Positions 23,714 through 34,289 of a stretch of 64,000 nt of DNA are shown in pieces. Source of the DNA: Collinsella sp. (lineage in GTDB: Bacteria; Actinomycetota; Coriobacteriia; Coriobacteriales; Coriobacteriaceae); contig DXMF01000041.1 in NCBI GenBank assembly GCA_019414345.1, forward strand, positions 1-64,000, in the 5' to 3' direction. The translations under genes and the position numbers were made by a program. The notes under the pieces were generated by a model that was not told the origin of the DNA, did not search any database, and was given only the letters and a program-made list of their open reading frames with translations. Within the stretch, counting starts at the first letter, position 1. Each line of letters opens with the position of its first letter.

Positions 23714-26290
23714 ATGTGCGATTGCACAGATCATAAGGATGAGATTCCTGCCTACGACGCGCAGGCCATTGAGTCCCGGTGGATGAAGGCCTGGGAGGAC
23801 TCCAACCTCTTTGCCGTTGACACCGACGACAGCAAGCCCAAGAAGTATGTGCTCGAGATGTTCCCGTATCCGTCGGGCGACCTGCACATGGGCCACGCGC
23901 GCAACTATACCATCGGCGATGCCATGGCCCGTCAGGCCCGCATGCGCGGCTACGACGTGCTGCATCCCATCGGCTTTGACGCCTTTGGCCTGCCCGCCGA
24001 GAACGCCGCCATCAAGCACAACACGCAGGCTGCCGCCTGGACGTATAAGAACATGGACCAGGCGCTCGCCACGATGAAGCGCATGGGCTTCTCCTACGAT
24101 CTGGATCGCATGGTCAAGACCTGCAGCCCCGACTATTACCGCTGGGGCCAGTGGATTTTTGAGAAGATGTGGGAAAAGGGCCTGGTCTACCGCAAGAAAA
24201 ACCCGGTCAACTGGTGCCCCACCTGCAAGACCGTTCTGGCCAACGAGCAGGTTACCGATGGCAAGTGCTGGCGCTGTGGCACCGAGCCCGAGAAGCGCGA
24301 CCTGGAGCAGTGGTACTACAAGATTACCGATTACTCTCAGGAGCTGCTCGACGACCTGGAGAAGCTCCCCGGCTGGCCCGAGCGCGTCAAGCAGATGCAG
24401 GCCAACTGGATCGGCCGCTCCGAGGGCGCCGAGGTCGACTTTACCCTGTGCGACCAGGATGGCGAGCCCATCGAGGGCGACGAGGGCAAGATCACCGTCT
24501 TCACCACGCGTGCCGATACGCTCTTTGGCGTCTCCTTCTTTGTCCTGGCTCCCGAGTACGCTCGTCTGCACGAGCTCGTCGAGGGCACGGAGTACGAGGA
24601 GGCCGTGACCAAGATCGTCGAGGACTCCAAGCATATCTCCGCCGTCGAGCGTGCCCAGGGCACCCTCGAGAAGCACGGTGCCTTTACCGGCCGCTACGTG
24701 GTGAACCCCGTCAACGGCGAGAAGATCCCCGTGTGGGTTGCCGATTATGTCGTTGCCGACTACGGTACCGGCGCCGTCATGGCCGTTCCCTGCGGCGACC
24801 AGCGCGACTTTGAGTTTGCCCGCAAGTACGACCTGCCGATCGTGCCGATCATCTTGGACGATGACGATCGCGCTGCCGTCGAGGCCAGCGGCGAGACCAT
24901 CGATACCTTCCATGCCGAGACCGTCGACTGGGATTGTGCTCACGCTGCCGAGGGCACGCTCGTCCAGTCCGGCAAGTACACCGGCATGCGCGGTGGTAAG
25001 CACTCCGAGGGCGAGGCTGCCATCGTGGCCGACCTCGAGGCCATGGGCTGCGGTCGTCGTAAGGTCGAGTTCCGTCTGCGCGACTGGCTCATCAGCCGCC
25101 AGCGCTATTGGGGCAACCCCATCCCGGCCATCCACTGCGAGCACTGCGGCATCGTGCCCGTGCCCGAGGATCAGCTCCCGGTGACGCTGCCCGAGAACCT
25201 GGACCTGGGCGCCGGCGAGACCCTCGCCGAGTGCAAGGACTTCTACGAGACCACCTGCCCGGTCTGCGGCCGCCCGGCCAAGCGCGAGACCGATACCATG
25301 GACACCTTCACCTGCTCCAGCTGGTATTACCTGCGCTATACCGATCCGCACAACACCGAGCTGCCCTTCTCCCGCGAGGCAGCCGACCGTTGGATGCCCG
25401 TCGATAACTACATCGGCGGCATCGAGCACGCCATTTTGCACCTGCTCTACAGCCGCTTCTTTACCAAGGCGCTGCGTGACCTGGGACTGCTGAGCGTGGA
25501 CGAGCCCTTCACCAACCTGCTGTGCCAGGGCATGGTCAAGGACGAGAACGGCGACACCATGTCCAAGTCCAAGGGCAACGTCGTGCCCCCGAGCTCGGTT
25601 ATCGAGCCCTACGGCGCCGACACCATGCGTCTGGCGATCCTGTTTATCGCCCCGCCCGAGAAGGACTTCGACTGGGATCCCAAGGCCGTCGAGGGCGCCA
25701 ACCGCTTTATCAAGCGCGCCTGGCGTATCGTGTGGCAGCTCGTCCAGTCGGGTGACGCCAACGTTGCCTTCGACAAGTCCGTGCTCGACGAGACCGCGAT
25801 GAAGCTCTATCGCGAGCGTCACCGCACCATCGCCAAGTGCACCGAGGACTTCGATCGCGGCCAGTTCAACACCGCGATCTCTGCCGTCATGGAGCTCGTC
25901 AACGCGGCAAGCGCCTACCTCAACGCCACCGAGGGCGCTGACCGCGACAAGGCCCTGTGCTACGGCGTGGCCAAGGACATCGTGAGCGTCCTGGCGCCCA
26001 TCTGCCCGTTCTGGGCCGACGAGCTGTGGCACGAGGCGCTCGGATGCGAGGGCAACGCCTATACCGCCGCCTGGCCCGAGTTTGACCTGGCCGAGTCCAT
26101 CGAGGACACGGTGCAGATCGTCGTTCAGGTGCTCGGTAAGGTTCGCGGCCGCATCGACGTTGCCCGCGATGCCTCCAACGAGGAGATGCAAGCTGCCGCC
26201 GAGGAGGCCGTTGCCAAGTGGCTCGAGGGCAAGACGGTCGTCAAGGCCATCTGCGTGCCCGGCAAGCTGGTCAACCTGGTGGTCAAGTAA
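23714..26290 (+). CDS. leuS: Leucyl-tRNA synthetase
   Basis: Class I synthetase charging tRNA-Leu. AAAGGAG at 23702-23708 and the ATG at 23714 set the start; an upstream in-frame extension lies inside the palindrome and is rejected. Motifs: [18 protein letters not shown] (HIGH, near residue 58), zinc-knuckle CPTC/CWRC near residues 170-190, a CP1 editing domain with the threonine-rich [10 protein letters not shown], and [10 protein letters not shown] (KMSKS region, near 614; first residue T). Length 858 residues is normal for the bacterial type. It is transcribed alone and ended by a strong hairpin. Confidence 0.95.
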   Translation: MCDCTDHKDEIPAYDAQAIESRWMKAWEDSNLFAVDTDDSKPKKYVLEMFPYPSGDLHMGHARNYTIGDAMARQARMRGYDVLHPIGFDAFGLPAENAAIKHNTQAAAWTYKNMDQALATMKRMGFSYDLDRMVKTCSPDYYRWGQWIFEKMWEKGLVYRKKNPVNWCPTCKTVLANEQVTDGKCWRCGTEPEKRDLEQWYYKITDYSQELLDDLEKLPGWPERVKQMQANWIGRSEGAEVDFTLCDQDGEPIEGDEGKITVFTTRADTLFGVSFFVLAPEYARLHELVEGTEYEEAVTKIVEDSKHISAVERAQGTLEKHGAFTGRYVVNPVNGEKIPVWVADYVVADYGTGAVMAVPCGDQRDFEFARKYDLPIVPIILDDDDRAAVEASGETIDTFHAETVDWDCAHAAEGTLVQSGKYTGMRGGKHSEGEAAIVADLEAMGCGRRKVEFRLRDWLISRQRYWGNPIPAIHCEHCGIVPVPEDQLPVTLPENLDLGAGETLAECKDFYETTCPVCGRPAKRETDTMDTFTCSSWYYLRYTDPHNTELPFSREAADRWMPVDNYIGGIEHAILHLLYSRFFTKALRDLGLLSVDEPFTNLLCQGMVKDENGDTMSKSKGNVVPPSSVIEPYGADTMRLAILFIAPPEKDFDWDPKAVEGANRFIKRAWRIVWQLVQSGDANVAFDKSVLDETAMKLYRERHRTIAKCTEDFDRGQFNTAISAVMELVNAASAYLNATEGADRDKALCYGVAKDIVSVLAPICPFWADELWHEALGCEGNAYTAAWPEFDLAESIEDTVQIVVQVLGKVRGRIDVARDASNEEMQAAAEEAVAKWLEGKTVVKAICVPGKLVNLVVK

Positions 26291-26319
26291 GCACTGCGAG
26301 CATAACTGACGCATAAAAG

Positions 26320-26354
26320 ACGAGGGGCGATCCGGTTGGGTCGTCCCTCGTTTT
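26320..26354 (+). terminator. Intrinsic terminator of leuS
   Basis: ACGAGGGGCGA (26320-26330) pairs with TCGTCCCTCGT (26341-26351) with one mismatch, followed by TTT. Confidence 0.85.
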
Positions 26355-26394
26355 GCACTGTGTGCCCCGTTTGGCTGGCGCTTAGCGCCACCCT

Positions 26395-26967
26395 CTACGG
26401 AATGTGTACCAGGTCCCTAAAGTAGACATTGCCCGTCTGCTCCTCGAACATCCAGATATTGAGGTAGATGTCGTTGAGGTCGTTGTTCACGTCAAAGTTC
26501 GGGTCGTCGAAGGTGCCTACAAAGGTGAGCATCGCGGTCGCTTCTTCGCCTGCGGCGACGGGCTGGCGCATGCGTACGTCGCAGACGACACCGTTGACGT
26601 AGGCATAAGCATCAACATCGCCAAACATCATGTCGACATCGGTGTTGTTTGTCACCGCAAAGATCAACACTGCGTCGCCGTAGCCATCCGTGTCCTTGCC
26701 CACGCAGGTAACATGGACGTTCTCGTCTGCCTCTAGGTCGATGGGGAACTGTTCTTGAGGGCCGGGACCCAAACCCTGGGGGTCGACTATATCTTCGTCT
26801 ATTTTGTCGAAACGCTCCGATGGCGTCGTTTTCTCGATGGCTTTGGTGCTGCCGAGATCCGGCTCACATGGTCCGGTGTTGCCATCGATGTTGCTGCAGC
26901 CCGCCAAAGCGAACGAGCAGGCTGCAATGGCGAGCGCGATCGTGCAGAGGGTGCCTAGGCGTTCCAT
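26395..26967 (-). CDS. Lipoprotein of unknown function
   Basis: The N-terminus MERLGTLCTIALAIAACSFA ending LAGC is a lipoprotein signal with a lipobox, so the 190-residue protein should be anchored by Cys24 to the outer face of the membrane. The rest is acidic and beta-rich, including VHVTCVGKDTDGYGDAVLIF and AVTNNTDVDMMF, like a DUF5067/FxLYD-type immunoglobulin fold. GGAGG precedes the ATG by 5 bases. It faces leuS tail to tail and stands alone. Function unknown. Confidence 0.75.
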   Translation of the reverse strand: MERLGTLCTIALAIAACSFALAGCSNIDGNTGPCEPDLGSTKAIEKTTPSERFDKIDEDIVDPQGLGPGPQEQFPIDLEADENVHVTCVGKDTDGYGDAVLIFAVTNNTDVDMMFGDVDAYAYVNGVVCDVRMRQPVAAGEEATAMLTFVGTFDDPNFDVNNDLNDIYLNIWMFEEQTGNVYFRDLVHIP

Positions 26968-27229
26968 GGATCCTCCTTGCCATAGAGATGCTGGACGGTT
27001 GTACGGTCAATGCGTGTGGCAGGCTTTCTCGCTACAGAATGCCTCTCAGCTCTAGTCTGTCCGATGTGCGCCCAGGGATGGAATGCCCATAGGGCCCGAT
27101 TCGGTCGGCGCGCTGGGACCCATGGCCCGTTTTGGGGCTTTTGGGGAGCACCGCACAGGAGTCCTCGCCTAATTGTCCTATTCTTGTGGAGAAGCTGTGG
27201 GCGCGCTGACCTGCGAATTTCTTTGACGC

Positions 27230-27258
27230 TTGCACGTTTTCGCAGGTATTGGTATAGT
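27230..27258 (+). promoter_or_regulatory. Promoter of the rimP-nusA-infB operon
   Basis: TTGCAC (27230-27235), 17-bp spacer, TATAGT (27253-27258). Start expected near 27265, about 70 nt before rimP. The sequence from 26968 to 27229 shows no gene. Confidence 0.75.
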
Positions 27259-27285
27259 TTGCTTGCAAATGAAGTTGTAATTGAA

Positions 27286-27316
27286 AGAAGTGGGGTTTCG
27301 GCCCCGCTTCTTTTTT
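27286..27316 (+). terminator. Leader terminator/attenuator before rimP
   Basis: AGAAGTGGGG (27286-27295) pairs with CCCCGCTTCT (27302-27311), loop TTTCGG, then six T. It lies between the promoter and rimP, so most transcripts would stop unless readthrough occurs; NusA, encoded second in the operon, could provide feedback. Confidence 0.8.
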
Positions 27317-27336
27317 GTATGGATGGAGGTGCCGCA

Positions 27337-27831
27337 ATGGTCAAGACCAAGACCGAGCAGGCGATCATCGACGCGCTCGAGGCCGTCGCTCCCCAGCACG
27401 ATGTCGATATTGTCGACGTTGAGCTCGTGGGCGCCACCAAGGCCCCCTGCGTGCGTGTGCGTATCGAGGGTGCCGAGGGTCAGAGCCTGTCGCTCAACGA
27501 CGTCACGGCCAATACCAAGTGGGTCGGCGACGTGATCGAGGAGCTCGACCCCATTTCTTCGAGCTACACGCTCGAGGTGTCGAGCCCGGGTATGGCGCGC
27601 CCGCTGCGCCGTCCGCGCGACTTTGCCCGCTTTGTGGGCGAGGACTGCGAGCTCACCTCCACCGCCACCGAGGGCCGTCGCAAGTACTCCGGCAAGATTG
27701 TCGCCGCGACCGAGACGAACGTGACCCTCGAGCTCGAGGACGGCGAGTCCGTCACCCTCGATTTCTCTGATGTTAAAAAGTGCAAGTTGAAGCCCACCTA
27801 CGACTTCAAGCCCGCGAAGGAAGGAAACTAA
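27337..27831 (+). CDS. rimP: Ribosome maturation factor RimP
   Basis: A 164-residue protein needed for 30S maturation. The N-terminal alpha/beta domain carries VDIVDVELVGATKAPCVRVR and the SSSYTLEVSSPGMARPLRRP signature; the C-terminal SH3-like domain carries GKIVAATETNVTLELEDG. GGAGG at 27325 precedes ATG 27337 by 7 bases; longer in-frame starts lie upstream of the promoter and are rejected. nusA follows by 1 base, in the conserved rimP-nusA-infB order. Confidence 0.92.
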   Translation: MVKTKTEQAIIDALEAVAPQHDVDIVDVELVGATKAPCVRVRIEGAEGQSLSLNDVTANTKWVGDVIEELDPISSSYTLEVSSPGMARPLRRPRDFARFVGEDCELTSTATEGRRKYSGKIVAATETNVTLELEDGESVTLDFSDVKKCKLKPTYDFKPAKEGN

Positions 27832-27832
27832 C

Positions 27833-29077
27833 ATGGCAGCATCCGACATGATGTCCGCCCTGATGGAGCTTTGCCAGGAGAGGCACATCGACCAGCTCTA
27901 CCTGATCGACCGCCTGGAGCAGTCGCTCGCCAAGAGCTATGCCGAGATCTTGCATCTTGAGTGGGGCGCCAAGGTGACCATCGACCGCACCACCGGCAAG
28001 ATCTACGTTTACCGTCTGGAGCCGATCGACGATTCCATGGACGAGGAGGGCAACTTCACCGAGTTCGAGGAGATCGACGTCACCCCCAAGAACACGAGCC
28101 GCATCGCCGCTCAGCACGCCAAGGCCGAGATCAACGCCATCGTGCGTAACTCCGCCCGCGAGCAGATCTACGAGGAGTTCTCCGGTCGTATCGGTGACCT
28201 CATCAGCGGTACCGTGCTGCAGTCCACGCCCGACTTCACGATCGTCAAGATCCGCGATGGCGTCGAGGCCGAGCTGCCGCATTTTGACCAGCGCCGTTAC
28301 GAGAACGAGCGCAACGAGCGTCCGATGGGCGAGCGCTATCTGCACAACCAGCACATCAAGGCCGTGATCATCGACGTCCGCGATCCCAACTCCAACCTGC
28401 AGCCGGTTCGCGGCGAGCACAGCCGTCCGCCGATCGTCATCTCCCGCACCCACCCCGAGCTCATGCGTCGTCTGTTTGAGCAGGAGGTGCCCGAGATCTA
28501 TGAGGGCACCGTCCAGATTAAGTCGATTGCCCGCGAGCCCGGCCAGCGCTCCAAGGTCGCCGTCCACTCGCTCGACGACCGCCTGGATCCCGTGGGCGCC
28601 TGCGTCGGCCCCAAGGGCAGCCGCGTTCGCGCCGTCGTGGGCGAGCTCCGCGGCGAGCGCGTCGACGTCATCCTGTGGGATGCCGATCCGGCCGTCTACG
28701 TCGCCAACGCCCTGTCGCCCGCCAAGGTCACCCGCGTCCTCATCGACGAGGAGAAGGCCTACGCCGGCGTCATCGTGCCCGACGACCAGCTTTCGCTCGC
28801 AATCGGCAAGGAGGGCCAGAACGCCCGCCTCGCCGCTCGCCTGACCGGCTGGCACATCGACATCAAGTCCGAGACCCTTGCCGCCGACATCCTCAAGAAC
28901 GTCCCCGTTCACGAGGAGCCCGCCGCCGACCTGATCGGTGACGAGGACGACGACGTCCGTCGCTGCGAGTACGTGTCCGAGGACGGCATTCAGTGCCGCA
29001 ACCAGGCCCGCCCCGGCTCCCGTTTCTGCGGTGTCCACGACACCGACGCCTTCGATGATGCGGAGGACCTGATCTAG
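27833..29077 (+). CDS. nusA: Transcription factor NusA with C-terminal Cys/His motif
   Basis: It binds RNA polymerase and nascent RNA to control pausing, termination and antitermination. Domains in order: N-terminal polymerase-binding (residues 1-130), S1 ([20 protein letters not shown]), then two KH domains ([20 protein letters not shown] and [20 protein letters not shown]). After residue about 370 there is an acidic linker and a [20 protein letters not shown] segment whose C-x9-C-x9-C-x2-H spacing looks like a small metal-binding knuckle, not part of standard NusA. No separate ylxR gene follows, although many relatives have one here. Confidence 0.93.
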   Translation: MAASDMMSALMELCQERHIDQLYLIDRLEQSLAKSYAEILHLEWGAKVTIDRTTGKIYVYRLEPIDDSMDEEGNFTEFEEIDVTPKNTSRIAAQHAKAEINAIVRNSAREQIYEEFSGRIGDLISGTVLQSTPDFTIVKIRDGVEAELPHFDQRRYENERNERPMGERYLHNQHIKAVIIDVRDPNSNLQPVRGEHSRPPIVISRTHPELMRRLFEQEVPEIYEGTVQIKSIAREPGQRSKVAVHSLDDRLDPVGACVGPKGSRVRAVVGELRGERVDVILWDADPAVYVANALSPAKVTRVLIDEEKAYAGVIVPDDQLSLAIGKEGQNARLAARLTGWHIDIKSETLAADILKNVPVHEEPAADLIGDEDDDVRRCEYVSEDGIQCRNQARPGSRFCGVHDTDAFDDAEDLI

Positions 29078-29168
29078 CGCGCGGTCGCGCCGGGCAGGTC
29101 CCGGCGCATCTCCCACGCTCGTTCAGTCTCTAGGCACCCAAGGTGCCAGAAAGGGTAGGTGAAGTCAT

Positions 29169-31883
29169 ATGGCAAAAGTCCGTGTGTCCACCCTGGCCAA
29201 AGAGTTCGGCATGACCTCCAAGGAACTGATGGGTCATCTCGCCGAAATGAAGATTCCCGCTAAGTCCGCTTCCTCCGCGCTGGAGGACGCCTACGTCGCC
29301 ATGGTCCGCAAGCAGCTCGCCTCGGTGATCGAGGCCCGCGCCAAGGAAGTCGAGGCCGCCAAGCAGGCCGAGGAGGAGGCAGCCGCCGCCGAGGAGGCAG
29401 CGCGCGCTGCCGAGGCCGAGCGCGAGCGCATCGCCGCCGAGAAGGCACGCGAGGAGGAGCGCCGCCAGTTCGCAGCCGCCCAGGCTGCCGAGGAGGCCGC
29501 CCGCGCCGAGGCCGAGGCCAAGAAGAAGGCCGAGCAGGAGCGCCTTGCCCGCGAGAAGGAGGAGGCTGCCCGCGAGGCCCAGCGCCGCGCCGTCCCCGCT
29601 TCCGACTCCGGTTCGCGCTTCCGTTCGCTGCTCGACCAGATTGCCGCACAGGAGACCGTGCTCAAGGAGAAGAAGGACGCCGAGGCGAAGGCCAAGGCCG
29701 AGCGCGCCTCCGAGCGCGGCAACCGTCGTGGCGGCAACAACGACCGTCGCGGTGGTCGTCGTAACGATCGCAGCGCCTCCGACAGCAACTCCGAGCGCAA
29801 CGCCTCCGAGAGCCGTCCGCACAGCCATCGCACCAACGCTAGCAACAACGTCGCTGCCGGCATGGACTTCCCCAACCCCGATAAGCAGGGCAAGGGCAAG
29901 AAGCGCAAGGGCGGTCACGGCAACGATGAGGACCATTACAGCCGCATGGCTCGCGAGGCCGAAGAGTACAGCCGCGAGAAGGTGCTCGAGGAGGCCCGCG
30001 CCGCCGTCGAGGAGGCCTCTCGCGAGTCCACCGGTCGCCGCAAGAAGCGCAAGGAGAAGCGCGAGCGCGAGGCTGCTAAGGCTCAGGAGGAGCGCAAGAT
30101 TGAGGAGGCGCTGGCCCAGGGCGTGAACCCCGAGGAGCTCGACGCCATCAAGGTCTCCCAGGGCGTTACCGTCCAGGAGCTCGCCGAGGCGCTCGACGTT
30201 CCGGCCAACGACATCATCAAGCGCCTGTTCCTGCTGGGCACGCCGCTTACGATGACGCAGTCCATGTCCGACGACCTCGTCGAGCTCGTTGCCGACGACC
30301 TGGGCCGTCAGATCAAGATCATCACCCCCGAGGAGGAGAACACCTTCTCGTTCTACGACGATCCCGCCGACCTTAAGCCCCGCGCCCCGGTCGTCACCGT
30401 CATGGGTCACGTCGACCACGGCAAGACGAGCCTGCTCGACGCCATCCGCCACACCGGTGTCGCTGCCGGCGAGGCGGGCGGCATCACTCAGGCCATCGGC
30501 GCTTCGCAGGTCATGATCAACGACCGCAAGATCACCTTCATCGATACCCCGGGCCACGCCACCTTTACGGCTATGCGTGCCCGCGGCGCCAAGGTGACCG
30601 ACATCGTCATCCTAATCGTGGCTGCCGACGACGGCGTCATGCCTCAGACCATCGAGTCGATCAATCACGCCAAGGCCGCCGGCGTACCCATCGTCGTCGC
30701 CGTCAACAAGATCGATAAGCCGGGCGCCAACCCCGACCGCGTGCGCCAGGAGCTCACCGAGTACGGCATCATCCCCGAGGAGTGGGGCGGACAGAACATG
30801 TTCGTCAACATCTCGGCCAAGCAGAAGATCGGTATCGACGACCTGCTCGAGACCGTGCTGCTCCAGGCCGACGTGCTCGAGCTCAAGGCCAACCCCGACA
30901 CCTTTGCCTCCGGTAACGTCCTCGAGGCTAAGCTCGACAAGGGCCGCGGTTCGGTTGCCACGGTTCTCGTGACACGCGGTACCCTGCACGTGGGCGATAC
31001 GCTGGTCGCCGGCCTTACCTACGGCCGCGTCCGCGCCATGCTCGATCCTAAGGGCAATGCCGTCACCGAGGCCGGCCCCTCCGACGCCGTCGAGATCCTG
31101 GGCCTGCAGTCCGTGCCCAACGCCGGTGACGAGTTCCGCGTGTTCGAGGATGAGCGCGAGGCTCGCGCCCTGGCGGATGAGCGTTCGCTCAAGGCCCGTA
31201 TCGAGGAGCAGAGCCGCGTGAAGCACGTCACGCTCGAGAACCTCTTCGAGACCATCGCCGATGCCGAGGTCAAGGAGCTCAACCTGATCATCAAGGCCGA
31301 CGTCCAGGGTTCCATCGAGGCCCTTCAGGACTCGCTCGACAAGATGGATCAGTCCGAGGTCCGCATCAACACGATCCACTCCGCCGTCGGTGCCATCAAC
31401 GAGACCGACGTCGTCCTGGCCGACGCCTCCAACGCCATCATCATCGGCTTTGGCGTGCGTCCCGACGGCAAGGCCCGCTCCGCAGCCGAGCGCGAGGGCG
31501 TCGAGATTCGTTGCTACGACGTTATCTATAAGTGCCTCGAGGAGCTCGACGCTGCCCGCATCGGCATGCTCAAGCCCACCGAGGTCGAGGTCTCCACGGG
31601 TACCGCGACCGTCCTGGACACCTTCAAGGTGCCCAAAGTCGGCATCGCCGCCGGTGTCCGCGTCGAGGAGGGCGAGATCGCCGCGACCGATTCCGTGCGC
31701 CTGGTGCGTGACGGCATTGTGGTCTTCAACGGCAAGATTGCCTCGATGCGCCACTACAAGGACGAGGCCAAGAGCCTCAAGAGCGGTTCCGAGGGCGGCA
31801 TTGGCCTGGAGAACTTCCAGGACATCAAGCCCGGCGATCAGATCGAGGGTTACCGCATCGACCAGGTTGCCCGTACCGAGTAG
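29169..31883 (+). CDS. infB: Translation initiation factor IF-2
   Basis: GTPase that delivers initiator fMet-tRNA to the ribosome. The 904-residue protein has an IF2_N domain ([19 protein letters not shown]), a long charged Ala/Glu/Arg linker (about residues 50-320, with an Arg/Gly/Asn-rich patch near 190), a second IF2_N-like segment ([20 protein letters not shown]), the G domain with GHVDHGKTS (near 413), DTPGH (458) and NKID (512), and the C-terminal domains II-IV ending in [13 protein letters not shown]. The linker is GC-rich and repetitive. Confidence 0.96.
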   Translation: MAKVRVSTLAKEFGMTSKELMGHLAEMKIPAKSASSALEDAYVAMVRKQLASVIEARAKEVEAAKQAEEEAAAAEEAARAAEAERERIAAEKAREEERRQFAAAQAAEEAARAEAEAKKKAEQERLAREKEEAAREAQRRAVPASDSGSRFRSLLDQIAAQETVLKEKKDAEAKAKAERASERGNRRGGNNDRRGGRRNDRSASDSNSERNASESRPHSHRTNASNNVAAGMDFPNPDKQGKGKKRKGGHGNDEDHYSRMAREAEEYSREKVLEEARAAVEEASRESTGRRKKRKEKREREAAKAQEERKIEEALAQGVNPEELDAIKVSQGVTVQELAEALDVPANDIIKRLFLLGTPLTMTQSMSDDLVELVADDLGRQIKIITPEEENTFSFYDDPADLKPRAPVVTVMGHVDHGKTSLLDAIRHTGVAAGEAGGITQAIGASQVMINDRKITFIDTPGHATFTAMRARGAKVTDIVILIVAADDGVMPQTIESINHAKAAGVPIVVAVNKIDKPGANPDRVRQELTEYGIIPEEWGGQNMFVNISAKQKIGIDDLLETVLLQADVLELKANPDTFASGNVLEAKLDKGRGSVATVLVTRGTLHVGDTLVAGLTYGRVRAMLDPKGNAVTEAGPSDAVEILGLQSVPNAGDEFRVFEDEREARALADERSLKARIEEQSRVKHVTLENLFETIADAEVKELNLIIKADVQGSIEALQDSLDKMDQSEVRINTIHSAVGAINETDVVLADASNAIIIGFGVRPDGKARSAAEREGVEIRCYDVIYKCLEELDAARIGMLKPTEVEVSTGTATVLDTFKVPKVGIAAGVRVEEGEIAATDSVRLVRDGIVVFNGKIASMRHYKDEAKSLKSGSEGGIGLENFQDIKPGDQIEGYRIDQVARTE

Positions 31884-31894
31884 GGGGTAGCGCT

Positions 31895-32305
31895 ATGAAG
31901 CAAACGCAGGCAACCCGCCGTTTGGGCGAGCAGCTTCGCGAGAAGCTTGGTTATATCCTGCTCTTTGAGGTTTCCGATCCGCGTCTCGACCTGGTCACCC
32001 TGACTGCGGTCGAGGTCGCGGTGGACCGTTCGTTCGCACGCGTGTACGTGTCGTGCGATGCGAGCCGCTACGATGAGGTCATGGAGGCGCTTGCCAGCGC
32101 CAAGGGCCGTATTCGCAGCCTGTTGGCTCGCTCGCTCGATTGGCGCGTCACGCCCGAGCTCGATTTTCGCATCGATCGCTCGACCGATGAGGCCGAGCGC
32201 ATCACGCGTGCGCTGGAAAACGTTCCGGCCACGCTTGCGATCGAAAAGGACGAGGACGGCTACCCCATAGCGGATGCCGCCCAGGAGGCAGCTTTAGATG
32301 ACTAA
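31895..32305 (+). CDS. rbfA: Ribosome-binding factor A
   Basis: A 136-residue KH-fold protein that assists late 30S assembly. RRLGEQLREKLGYILLFEVS and DPRLDLVTLTAVEVAVDRSF match the family core. It starts 11 bases after infB and overlaps the next gene by 8 bases, giving tight coupling in the operon. Confidence 0.92.
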   Translation: MKQTQATRRLGEQLREKLGYILLFEVSDPRLDLVTLTAVEVAVDRSFARVYVSCDASRYDEVMEALASAKGRIRSLLARSLDWRVTPELDFRIDRSTDEAERITRALENVPATLAIEKDEDGYPIADAAQEAALDD

Positions 32306-33341
32306 TTCCGCCGATCTCGCCTCGTGCGAGTCTGCAGATATTAAACGACGCATCCTCGAGCTCATCGAGGGTGCGTCCTCCATTGCGATCTCGGGTCACA
32401 CCTCTCCCGACGGCGATGCCCTGGGCTCCGTGTTGGGCCTGGGCCTTTCGCTTATGAAGGTGTTCCCCGACAAGGACATCGCCCTGCTGCTGGCAGACGA
32501 CGATCCCGTTCCGCGCATCTACCGTTTTATGGAGGGCGCCGATCTGCTGGTGCCGGCATCTGCCTACACCGGCAACCCGGACCTGTTCATTTCGGTAGAC
32601 GTGCCGGTCGTCGAGCGCCTCAATAATTCCGCCGAGGTGTTGCGTCGTTCGGCTCACGTGGCGTGCTTTGACCATCACCCGGCACGCGAGGAGTTTGCCG
32701 AGGTCAGCCTTAGGTGTGTCAATGCCGCTGCTTGCGCCATGATCATCGACCGCTTTTTGGCCGATTGCGGTATTACCGCAAGCGACAGCATCGCCACCTG
32801 CCTGCTGTGCGGCCTGGTGACCGATACCGGTCGTTTTCAGTACCAAAACGCCGATGCAGCTGCGTTCCATGCCGCCTCGCGCCTGGTCGCGCACGGTGCC
32901 GATCCCGCGCGTGTTGCGCTCGAGGTCTACCAGAGCATGCGTGTAGAGTTCTTGCATCTTAAGTCCATCGTTATGGGCCGCATCAAAACAGTGGCGCACG
33001 GTCGCGTGGCATATAGTTATGCGTACCAGAGCGACCTCGAGGCCTGCGGCGTCACTTCGGATGAGTGCGACGGCCTGGTCGATGTGGTGCGTTCGGTTAT
33101 GGGCGTCGAGGTCTGCCTGTTTCTGAAGGGCATTGAGGGCGATACCAAGGTACGCGGCAACCTGCGCTCCAAGGGTGACCTTGATGTGTCCGAGATCGCT
33201 GCCAACTTTGGCGGTGGCGGGCATCATGCCGCCGCCGGCTTTTCCAACAACGGAACGATTCGCGAGACGCTCGCCGTGGCACTTCCCATGCTGGCCGAGC
33301 TGGTGGGGGAGGATCCCGCTTCGGTGACCGTCGAGCTCTAA
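32298..33341 (+). CDS. nrnA: DHH/DHHA1 phosphoesterase, NrnA-type
   Basis: It hydrolyses short oligoribonucleotides or cyclic-dinucleotide products and, in some species, 3'-phosphoadenosine 5'-phosphate. Metal-binding motifs SGHTSPDGDALGSVLGLG (near residue 32), VDVPV, ACFDHHPA (DHH, near 117) and the DHHA1 glycine motif FGGGGHHAAAGFS near 300 are present. Length 347 residues is usual. It lies between rbfA and truB, the common position for this gene. Confidence 0.9.
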   Translation: MTNSADLASCESADIKRRILELIEGASSIAISGHTSPDGDALGSVLGLGLSLMKVFPDKDIALLLADDDPVPRIYRFMEGADLLVPASAYTGNPDLFISVDVPVVERLNNSAEVLRRSAHVACFDHHPAREEFAEVSLRCVNAAACAMIIDRFLADCGITASDSIATCLLCGLVTDTGRFQYQNADAAAFHAASRLVAHGADPARVALEVYQSMRVEFLHLKSIVMGRIKTVAHGRVAYSYAYQSDLEACGVTSDECDGLVDVVRSVMGVEVCLFLKGIEGDTKVRGNLRSKGDLDVSEIAANFGGGGHHAAAGFSNNGTIRETLAVALPMLAELVGEDPASVTVEL

Positions 33342-33356
33342 CATTTTGGATGGTAC

Positions 33357-34289
33357 ATGGCTCGTCGTACGCCTTCTCAATTGAATATGCTGCTCGCCGT
33401 CGATAAGCCGGTGGGCTGCACGTCCCACGACGTGGTTTCGCAATGCCGACGCGCCCTCCATGAGCGGCGCGTCGGTCATGCCGGAACGCTCGACCCCATG
33501 GCATCGGGCGTCATGGTGGTGGGCGTGGGTCAGGCCACACGTCTGCTGGGCATGCTTACGCTTGATACCAAAAGCTACGTTGCCGATATCTCGTTTGGCG
33601 TCGAGACCAATACCGATGATGCGGAAGGCGAGGCCGTCCGCACGGTGCCCATTGCCGCCGATCTGCGCGATCCGGCCTATGCCCGCGAGCGCCTGTGCGC
33701 CATGTTGGGCCCGCAGATGCAGGTGCCGCCGGCGTTTTCGGCCATTTCGGTCAACGGCGTGCGCGCCTATAAGTCTGCGCGCGAGGGCAATGCCGTTGAG
33801 TTGCCCCCGCGTCCGGTCGAGGTGTACTCCGCCGATCTGATTGCCGTGAGCGGCGAGGGCGACGCTTGCGTTTGGACTGTGGCGTTTTCGGTGAGCAAGG
33901 GCACCTATATCCGTGCGCTCGCCCGCGACTTGGGTCGTGCCTGCGACAACGCGGCACATATTTCCGCGCTGCGCCGAACGGCTTCCGGCATTGTCTCCAT
34001 CGGTGCTTGCCATGCGGTCGAGGAGCTTTCTGCCGAGTCCGCTGCCGGCTTTGCCCTGGATCCCATTGCGGCACTAGGCGCCACGCGCGTCGACTTGCCG
34101 GGTGATCTTGCCGACGATCTGCTGTGCGGACGTCGTATTTCTATTGAGCGCGCGCTTGTGGGCTTCGATGCGTCGAAGGCGCCGTTTGCGCTGGTGCTCG
34201 ATGGCGGGCTCAAGGCGCTCGCCCGTATCGAGGGCGGTCGCTTTGTTATGGAGCACGTCTTTCCGCAGGCGATCGGCGGTGTTCGATGA
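33357..34289 (+). CDS. truB: tRNA pseudouridine-55 synthase
   Basis: It makes pseudouridine 55 in the T-loop of tRNAs. The catalytic aspartate lies in HAGTLDPMASGVMVVGVGQA (near residue 43), with LLAVDKPVGCTSHDVV at the N-terminus and SKGTYIRALARDLGRAC near 185. Length 310 residues. Its end overlaps ribF by 4 bases. Confidence 0.94.
   Translation: MARRTPSQLNMLLAVDKPVGCTSHDVVSQCRRALHERRVGHAGTLDPMASGVMVVGVGQATRLLGMLTLDTKSYVADISFGVETNTDDAEGEAVRTVPIAADLRDPAYARERLCAMLGPQMQVPPAFSAISVNGVRAYKSAREGNAVELPPRPVEVYSADLIAVSGEGDACVWTVAFSVSKGTYIRALARDLGRACDNAAHISALRRTASGIVSIGACHAVEELSAESAAGFALDPIAALGATRVDLPGDLADDLLCGRRISIERALVGFDASKAPFALVLDGGLKALARIEGGRFVMEHVFPQAIGGVR

Noticed and set aside
23624..26314. 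Long minus-strand open frame opposite leuS
   Set aside because: It mirrors leuS with GC-skewed third positions, is rich in Gly, Ala, Val, Leu and His, and has no ribosome-binding site; an antisense artefact of high GC.
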